From Oscillospiraceae bacterium (GTDB lineage: Bacteria > Bacillota > Clostridia > Oscillospirales > Acutalibacteraceae), in assembly GCA_029013165.1 (NCBI GenBank), contig JAQXMV010000007.1, forward strand, positions 1-10,726: a DNA stretch of 10,726 bases, in the 5' to 3' direction. How positions within the stretch are numbered: the first letter of the stretch is position 1; each line of letters begins with the position of its first letter. A program made the translations under genes and the position numbers. Below, piece by piece: positions 6,793 through 10,726 of this stretch. Below the pieces are notes generated by a model. That model was not told the origin of the DNA, did no database searches, and saw nothing but the letters and a program-made list of their open reading frames with translations.

Positions 6793-6799
6793 TGCCGAA
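6793..6799. promoter_or_regulatory. Possible Spo0A box upstream of spoIIAA
   Basis: TGCCGAA matches the known Spo0A consensus TGNCGAA. The longer TTTGCCGAA (6791-6799) is one base from TTTGTCGAA. It lies 72-78 bp before the spoIIAA start, a sensible place for a regulator of this operon. A single 7-mer match is weak, and I could not find a convincing sigma-H -35 element beside it. Confidence 0.35.
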
Positions 6800-6804
6800 G
6801 CCTG

Positions 6805-8121
6805 TCAGCCCCGGGCTTTTTCTTTTTTTATGATACTGCGAACTTCAGCGGCCAGATAAAAAGAGCCCGCAACCAGGAGAACACCGTCTGCCCGGGTGGC
6901 AGAGATCGCCTCGGAAAAGGCACGCTCCACGGTGCCGAAACAGGCAGTACGGCCGCAAAAGGCCGAAGCAAAGCGGCAGAGATTTTCCGCCGGCTCCGAG
7001 CGCAGAGGATCCGTGGCCGTAAAAATCATGGTTTCACAAACCGGAGCCAAAACCTCAATAGCGGTTTTCCAGTCCTTATCTCTCATAAACGCCATCAGCG
7101 CCGTGATCTTTTTCCCGGGGAGGTACTCCCGCACGGCTGCCAGAAGCGCCCGGATACAGCCCTCGTTATGACCGCCGTCCAGGATAATCATAGGTGACTG
7201 TGAAACCTTTTCCATACGGCAGGGCATGGTAAAGCGGCTGAGACCTGCCCTGATGTCTTTTTCACCGATGGCAAAGCCGCGCTCTTGCAGGCACTTTGCC
7301 GCCTCGATGACAGCCAGCATATTGCCGATCTGGTGCCTGCCGCAGACAGCCAGTTCGATTTCCATACCGTCATAGAGGAAACGGCTGCCGTCCATATCGC
7401 TGCTGATAAAAGTAAAGCGCTCCTCTCGAGGCAGACGAAAAGGCACCTGTTTGTCACGGCAGACAGTTTTGATAATTTCCACGGCCTGCTGCGGCTGTGG
7501 GGCGAAGCCCTTATCCGCTCCGAAATCCGGATAGGACACCACCATGGTGTTTTCCTTGATAATACCGCTTTTTTCACGGGCGATTTCCTCCACGGAGTGA
7601 CCGAGTATTTCCGTGTGATCCAGGGATATGCTCATAAAAAGACAGCACAGCGGCGCAGGGATCACATTGGTGCTGTCATGCTCTCCGCCGATGCCGGCCT
7701 CCAGAAAGACGATATCACATTTTTTACGCTCAAAATAGACCATGGCAAGAGCCGTTGTAATCTCAAACACGGTGGGGTGCAGTCCCTCAAGGGCCATCAG
7801 GTCGATCTTTTCTTTGATTATCTCACAGATCTCGGCGATCTCACCGTGAGAAATATATTCGTGGTTGACTTGGATTCTTTCACCGAATTCCACCACAAAG
7901 GGCGAAGTGAAAAGCCCTGCGGTGTAGCCTGCACTTTCTGCGATATAAGCCAGCGCCGATGAAGCCGAGCCTTTTCCGTTGGTGCCGACAATGTGGACAA
8001 AAGAAAGCCTTTTGTGGGGATTTCCCATCAGTTCCAGCAGACGCTCCATTCTTTCAAGGCCGCCGCTTTTCTGAAATTTTCTGGCGGAATAGATATACGC
8101 TAGTGCCTGTTCATAGTCCAT
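6805..8121 (-). CDS. folC: Folylpolyglutamate synthase / dihydrofolate synthase FolC
   Basis: ATP-dependent ligase that adds glutamate to dihydropteroate and/or extends the polyglutamate tail of folates in the cytoplasm. The product is 438 residues, normal for the family. The Mur-ligase-type P-loop VGTNGKGS spans 45-52. FTSPFV (71-76) and GERIQVN (80-86) form the folate-side loop. EAGIGGEHDSTNVI (141-154) corresponds to the usual E-x-G-x-GG-x-x-D-x-TNV segment, with Glu-His where Arg-Leu is common. ISLDHTEILG (165-174) and EKSGIIK (183-189, with the carbamylated lysine region) follow, then ILDGGHNEGC in the C-terminal domain. ATG at 8121 follows GAGGA at 8 nt; a longer frame upstream runs through the promoter at 8153-8181. 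Whether it has both activities cannot be told from sequence. Confidence 0.95.
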   Translation of the reverse strand: MDYEQALAYIYSARKFQKSGGLERMERLLELMGNPHKRLSFVHIVGTNGKGSASSALAYIAESAGYTAGLFTSPFVVEFGERIQVNHEYISHGEIAEICEIIKEKIDLMALEGLHPTVFEITTALAMVYFERKKCDIVFLEAGIGGEHDSTNVIPAPLCCLFMSISLDHTEILGHSVEEIAREKSGIIKENTMVVSYPDFGADKGFAPQPQQAVEIIKTVCRDKQVPFRLPREERFTFISSDMDGSRFLYDGMEIELAVCGRHQIGNMLAVIEAAKCLQERGFAIGEKDIRAGLSRFTMPCRMEKVSQSPMIILDGGHNEGCIRALLAAVREYLPGKKITALMAFMRDKDWKTAIEVLAPVCETMIFTATDPLRSEPAENLCRFASAFCGRTACFGTVERAFSEAISATRADGVLLVAGSFYLAAEVRSIIKKEKARG

Positions 8122-8152
8122 GTTCTTCGTCCTCTCACAAAATCTATATGGA

Positions 8153-8181
8153 AGTATAACCTTTCTGACTCTTATTGTCAA
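8153..8181 (-). promoter_or_regulatory. Sigma-A promoter of folC
   Basis: TTGACA (8181-8176) and TATACT (8158-8153) on the minus strand with a 17-bp spacer. The -35 box contains the TGA stop codon (8180-8178) of the upstream gene, so the two genes share bases but folC can be transcribed alone. Confidence 0.75.
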
Positions 8182-8921
8182 CCGAAGCTGTCATATCCCA
8201 GTTCCGCGAGGGCCTCAACACCGCATTTTTCATAAAGTGCGGCGGCGAAATCCACCTTGTCAATGCCCTGCGGGCAGAGACTATCATACTCCTGCGGCAA
8301 AGTGATCCCTCCGCCCCGAAGCACTCGTCCGCTGAGAAGTTCCGTCTGACTGTCCGTATATAAAGTGCCGCTGAAAGTGACGGGAACCCTCTGAGAGGAT
8401 ATCACCACACTGCCGCCGGGAAACTCACCCGTGGTATCGGTGACAATCAGTGAAGCACCGTATCTCTCCATGATCTTCTCTGCCGCTTTCTCATATATCT
8501 CCTGACAGCCGGTGACAACCCTGACGCAGGAAAAAAGCCTGACCAAAGAATCCACCCGACGGACGAAAATTCCCCTGCTGTCAAAAAGTGTGACCGTCTG
8601 TCCGACGGGATCGAACCCAAGGGAAGTCAGGTGCCGCACCGCGCCGTTAAAAAGCAAAAGCTCAGGAAAAACCTCGGCGGAAAAAGCTTTCATTCCTCCG
8701 CCTGCCACAACACCCTGGGGCAGGAGCAGTGCCTTTCCCAAAGGTCCTGCCGCCTTAGCTGCCGCTTTCCACGGCAGTTTTCCGCGGTACTGAGTCAGCG
8801 TCATGATAAAAAAAGGTTTTCCCCGGGGCACCTCCACTCTGCGCCAACGGATTTTTTTCGGAAAGAACCGCCTGCGCCAGCCGACTGTTTCGTTGGCGGC
8901 GATTTCTATACAGATAAACAC
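8178..8921 (-). CDS. Unrecognised 247-residue protein, Rossmann-like core
   Basis: I do not recognise this gene. It starts with GTG at 8921 after GAGGTGA at suitable spacing, and the frame is open for 247 residues. There is no signal peptide or clear membrane segment. A basic N-terminal patch (RRRFFPKKIRWRR, 16-28) is followed by a glycine/alanine-rich part. From about 105 to 165 there are alternating strands and helices: QTVTLFDSRG, CVRVVTG, then GASLIVTDT, suggesting an alpha/beta Rossmann-like fold. A beta-rich tail includes GGSVVISSQ. No catalytic motif is evident. It is divergent from sdpR and directly upstream of folC, overlapping its promoter; I infer no functional link from that. No convincing promoter of its own was found in 8922-9040. 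Confidence 0.75.
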   Translation of the reverse strand: MFICIEIAANETVGWRRRFFPKKIRWRRVEVPRGKPFFIMTLTQYRGKLPWKAAAKAAGPLGKALLLPQGVVAGGGMKAFSAEVFPELLLFNGAVRHLTSLGFDPVGQTVTLFDSRGIFVRRVDSLVRLFSCVRVVTGCQEIYEKAAEKIMERYGASLIVTDTTGEFPGGSVVISSQRVPVTFSGTLYTDSQTELLSGRVLRGGGITLPQEYDSLCPQGIDKVDFAAALYEKCGVEALAELGYDSFG

Positions 8922-9040
8922 GATATCACCTCATTCCGGAATCTCCGAATCCATCACAGCATACCCTTTGATGCCATGCTTCTTTCAATTCTATGCAAAA
9001 TATACCTTGATTCTGATCAAATATTTTTTTGATAAAGCTA

Positions 9041-9069
9041 TTGACAACCGACAAACGGGGTGATATAAT
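9041..9069 (+). promoter_or_regulatory. Consensus sigma-A promoter of sdpR-sdpI
   Basis: Exact TTGACA (9041-9046) and TATAAT (9064-9069) with a 17-bp spacer. A promoter this strong usually needs repression, and the operator at 9071-9099 covers the transcription start. Confidence 0.85.
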
Positions 9070-9070
9070 T

Positions 9071-9099
9071 CATTTAACATTTAGTTTAAATGTTAAATG
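9071..9099 (+). promoter_or_regulatory. Palindromic operator, probably for SdpR-type repressor
   Basis: CATTTAACATTTA (9071-9083) and its exact complement (9087-9099) flank a 3-bp centre. It starts one base after the -10 box and ends 21 bp before the repressor start codon. Length, symmetry and place fit autorepression by a dimeric ArsR-family protein. The direct link to this repressor is inference. Confidence 0.75.
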
Positions 9100-9120
9100 T
9101 CAGATGAAGGAGTGAGACCT

Positions 9121-9405
9121 ATGGGCATACAAAACACCCTGAAAGCCCTTGCAGACCCCACGCGACGAGATATCCTCAACCTGCTCAAAAAAGGGCGTCT
9201 GTCCGCAGGCGAGATTTCCGACGCCTTTCCCATTTCCGGTGCGGCAATCTCCAGGCACCTGTCGGTACTGAAAGAAGCTGACCTGATACGGGACGAAAGA
9301 GACGGAAAATTCATCTATTATGAGCTGAACGCCTCTGTCCTCGAAGAAATCATGCTGTGGATCAAGGATCTGAGCCGCAACGAAACCAACCATGCAAAGG
9401 AGTAA
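9121..9405 (+). CDS. sdpR: ArsR-family transcriptional repressor, SdpR-like
   Basis: Winged-helix DNA-binding protein of 94 residues. It opens with LKALADPTRRDILNLLKKG (7-25), followed by a helix-turn-helix around residues 28-50 (SAGEISDAF, AAISRHLSVLKEADLI) and the wing RDGKFIYYELN. This order and wording closely follow Bacillus subtilis SdpR, which represses its own operon and is titrated by the SdpI immunity protein when toxin is present. There are no cysteines, so the metal-sensing site of classic ArsR/SmtB proteins is absent. I chose ATG 9121 because AAGGAG lies 8 nt upstream; an in-frame ATG at 9097 falls inside the operator. The last codons carry the ribosome binding site of the next gene. 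Confidence 0.9.
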   Translation: MGIQNTLKALADPTRRDILNLLKKGRLSAGEISDAFPISGAAISRHLSVLKEADLIRDERDGKFIYYELNASVLEEIMLWIKDLSRNETNHAKE

Positions 9406-9411
9406 ATCACT

Positions 9412-10050
9412 ATGATCAGAAAGAATCTGAAAACTCTCATCATTACCTCTGTTGTCACGCTTTTGCCGATTCTCATCGGCGTCATACTCTGGAACAAACT
9501 GCCCGATACCATCGCCACACACTTTGACCTGAACAATCAGCCCAACGGTTTCACGGGAAAAACCTTTGCCGTTTTCGGTATCCCCGCCGTTCTGCTGGCT
9601 TTTCAGTGGATCTTGGCCATCGGAACCGGCGCAGACCCCAAACACAAGAATATCGCTCAGGTTTCCCTGAAAACGGTTTTCTGGATTATCCCCTGTCTTT
9701 CCCTGATTCTCAGCGCTATCATATATACCTTTGCCCTGGGCTATAAGGTGAAAGTCGGCATGATCGCCATGCTGATCCTCGGTGTGATATTCGTCCTTCT
9801 CGGCAATTATATGCCGAAATCCAAGCAGAATTACACCTTTGGCATCAAGATCCCCTGGACACTCCACAGCGAGGAAAACTGGAACAAAACCCACCGCCTT
9901 GCCGGCAAAATATGGGTTGTCGGCGGAATCGTTATTCTGCTCACTGCCATGCTCGAAAGCCCTTATATCATTTTCCCTGTGGTAATTGTTTTGATCGCTG
10001 TGCCGACCATATACTCCTACTGTCTCTACCGAAAAGAGAAAGAGCAATAA
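9412..10050 (+). CDS. sdpI: SdpI-family integral membrane protein (putative immunity/signal protein)
   Basis: The product has 212 residues with six likely membrane segments (about 7-27, 51-71, 88-108, 113-131, 166-181, 184-205), the layout of SdpI. The first segment and following loop (LPDTIATHFDLNNQPNGF, 30-47) match the DUF1648-type start. The hallmark GNYMPKSKQNYTFGI-KIPWTLHSEENWNKTHR region is at 131-162. In Bacillus subtilis SdpI protects against the SdpC toxin and recruits SdpR to the membrane. Here it lies 6 nt after sdpR, with AAAGGAG overlapping the sdpR end. No sdpABC-like genes are in view, so it may protect against toxins of other cells or sense envelope stress. The family call is firm; the biological role is inferred. 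Confidence 0.92.
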   Translation: MIRKNLKTLIITSVVTLLPILIGVILWNKLPDTIATHFDLNNQPNGFTGKTFAVFGIPAVLLAFQWILAIGTGADPKHKNIAQVSLKTVFWIIPCLSLILSAIIYTFALGYKVKVGMIAMLILGVIFVLLGNYMPKSKQNYTFGIKIPWTLHSEENWNKTHRLAGKIWVVGGIVILLTAMLESPYIIFPVVIVLIAVPTIYSYCLYRKEKEQ

Positions 10051-10070
10051 AGAGAATGCTTAACCTGCCG

Positions 10071-10116
10071 TGCCGTCCGGAATCGGATAGAACCGATTCC
10101 GGACGGCATACCTTTT
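10071..10116 (+). terminator. Likely terminator after sdpI
   Basis: A perfect 15-bp stem, GCCGTCCGGAATCGG (10072-10086) with its complement (10093-10107) and a 6-nt loop, extendable by one T-A pair, lies 21 nt after the sdpI stop. The T-run is short and displaced (four T at 10113-10116), so efficiency is uncertain, but place and stem strength fit. Confidence 0.65.
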
Positions 10117-10160
10117 ATCGTCAGGCAGTGCCTGCTTCCTCGAGGAAAAGTCGAAAACAA

Positions 10161-10303
10161 ACGGGGAAGCAGAGCCTACGGTCAGGCGCCGACCCCGCCG
10201 CTGTGACTTCGTCACAGCGAGCAGGCTGCCTTAAGGCAGTCTGCCGCCGCCCGCCCTGCAGGGCGGGCGGCGCGGGGTCGGCGGCGTCCTGTCACCTCCC
10301 CGT
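10161..10303. other. GC-rich cloverleaf-forming intergenic element
   Basis: An interrupted outer stem (10161-10167 with 10297-10303; 10180-10186 with 10288-10296, allowing a 2-nt bulge; 10187-10198 with 10272-10283, 12 perfect pairs) encloses three hairpins. Hairpin one has 9 bp with a TTC loop (10199-10207/10211-10219). Hairpin two has 10 bp with one G-U and a TTAA loop (10221-10230/10235-10244). Hairpin three is a perfect 28-nt palindrome (10245-10272), one base of which it would share with the outer stem. The base composition is far richer in G+C than the flanks. There is no convincing ORF. It could be a structured RNA, a mobile intergenic repeat, or a protein-binding DNA structure. The flanks 10117-10160 and 10304-10408 hold only short repeats, such as TCAGGCAG at 10121 and 10310. 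Confidence 0.6.
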
Positions 10304-10420
10304 CAATTTTCAGGCAGCGACCTATCCTCCACGAAGTTTCCTCCTGCCTCCCGGAAAAATCAACAGATTTCCCGGCAGAGAAAAGCACCAACGGTAAAAT
10401 AAAAAATATCTGTAAAGCTA

Positions 10421-10449
10421 TTGACATTTACACTTCTCTTTAGTATAAT
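10421..10449 (+). promoter_or_regulatory. Consensus sigma-A promoter of ylxM
   Basis: Exact TTGACA (10421-10426) and TATAAT (10444-10449), 17-bp spacer. The -35 box sits inside TGTAAA-N10-TTTACA (10411-10432). Confidence 0.85.
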
Positions 10450-10457
10450 AGTCAAGC

Positions 10458-10479
10458 TGTAAAGTTACGGATCTTTACA
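10458..10479 (+). promoter_or_regulatory. Inverted repeat TGTAAAG-N8-CTTTACA in ylxM leader
   Basis: Perfect 7-bp arms (10458-10464 and 10473-10479) begin about at the expected transcription start and end just before the Shine-Dalgarno. It may be an operator or a leader hairpin. The same half site flanks the -35 box and forms the stem of the terminator at 2847-2887. Confidence 0.5.
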
Positions 10480-10501
10480 CAGGAGGGGAGGAAACAGTAA
10501 G

Positions 10502-10726
10502 ATGGCGAAAAATCTGGATGTCATTATTCTTTTTGATATTTACGGCGAAATGCTTACCAAAAAGCAGCAGGATTTTATCAGCTATTATTACAACGATGAT
10601 CTCTCCCTTGCGGAAATTGCCGAAAACGAGGGCATCACACGGCAAGGCGTCCGCGACGTCATCAAGCGTGCCGAGGCACAGCTTTTTGCCTTTGAGGAGC
10701 ATCTCGGACTGCGTCACCGCCTGGAA
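10502..10726 (+). CDS. ylxM: YlxM/UPF0122-family helix-turn-helix protein (3' end beyond window)
   Basis: 75 codons are visible. The translated start is MAKNLDVIILFDIYGEMLT, followed by KKQQDFISYYYNDDLSLAEIAE and GITRQGVRDVIKRAE, then FEEHLGLRHRLE. The pattern YGELLT-KQ-YY-DLSL-EIAE-RQGV-D-IKRAE is the hallmark of YlxM (UPF0122), a small protein with a sigma-factor-like helix-turn-helix. It is usually encoded just before ffh and associated with the signal recognition particle pathway. ATG at 10502 follows two overlapping Shine-Dalgarno sites (AGGAGG 10481, GGAGG 10487). About 110 residues are typical, so roughly a third is missing past the window. I predict ffh next, which cannot be seen here. 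Confidence 0.92.
   Translation, partial: MAKNLDVIILFDIYGEMLTKKQQDFISYYYNDDLSLAEIAENEGITRQGVRDVIKRAEAQLFAFEEHLGLRHRLE

Noticed and set aside
9007..9031. Small hairpin TTGAT-TCTG-ATCAA followed by a T-rich run, upstream of the sdpR promoter
   Set aside because: The stem is only five AT-rich pairs and there is no plus-strand gene before it to terminate.
8922..9040. Promoter for the unknown gene at 8921-8178
   Set aside because: TATATT and TAGAAT -10-like hexamers exist on the minus strand but none has an acceptable -35 at 16-18 bp, so no promoter is called.
9100..10047. 315-codon open frame antisense to sdpR-sdpI
   Set aside because: Its composition is typical of a shadow frame, no ribosome binding site fits, and both plus-strand genes are clear family members with promoter and operator.
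10188..10206. Resemblance to the cobalamin riboswitch core (GCNGACCCCGCNRCTGTGA)
   Set aside because: The short match is real, but the expected GGTG...AATCC hairpin and the downstream GCCACTG and AGCCAGGAGACC boxes are absent. The bases are used in perfect local stems, and the next gene (ylxM) has its own promoter and no link to cobalamin.

Overview
The window looks like chromosomal DNA of an endospore-forming member of the Clostridia, probably an Oscillospiraceae/Ruminococcaceae relative. This rests on a complete spoIIAA-spoIIAB-sigF operon, a YlxM homologue, strong GAGG-type ribosome binding sites, near-consensus sigma-A promoters, and a four-pass membrane protein resembling the sensor half of clostridial histidine kinases. 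Assignment below class is inference from protein flavour. No tRNA, rRNA, CRISPR array, transposase or phage gene was seen.

Layout. 1-751 (-) is the N-terminal three quarters of galE, cut by the window edge. It is divergent from rsmA/ksgA (861-1715, +), and the two sigma-A promoters between them face each other and are interlocked. A kinase-less sensor-like membrane protein (1724-2803, +) follows rsmA directly and ends at a strong bidirectional terminator. That terminator also serves the convergent 693-aa DUF5696-type lipoprotein gene (5151-3070, -). Upstream of the lipoprotein lie the sporulation genes spoIIAA, spoIIAB and sigF (6721-5246, -). They encode the anti-anti-sigma factor, the anti-sigma kinase and sigma-F, the partner-switching module that starts forespore gene expression. 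Next upstream is folC (8121-6805, -), and before it an unrecognised 247-aa protein (8921-8178, -) whose stop codon lies inside the folC -35 box.

The right part reads on the plus strand. An SdpR-type repressor gene with a perfect promoter and a 13-bp-arm operator is followed by an SdpI-type six-pass membrane protein, with no sdpABC toxin genes in view. Then comes about 450 bp without genes. It holds a terminator hairpin, a GC-rich stretch of about 140 nt that folds on paper into a cloverleaf, and a consensus promoter with inverted TGTAAA/TTTACA repeats. The window ends inside ylxM, normally the gene before ffh.

Most coding content is ordinary chromosomal housekeeping and sporulation. The least explained items are the cloverleaf element, the recurring CTGTAAAG motif, the sensor without a kinase, the short sigma-F, and the paired-hairpin leader in front of sigF.
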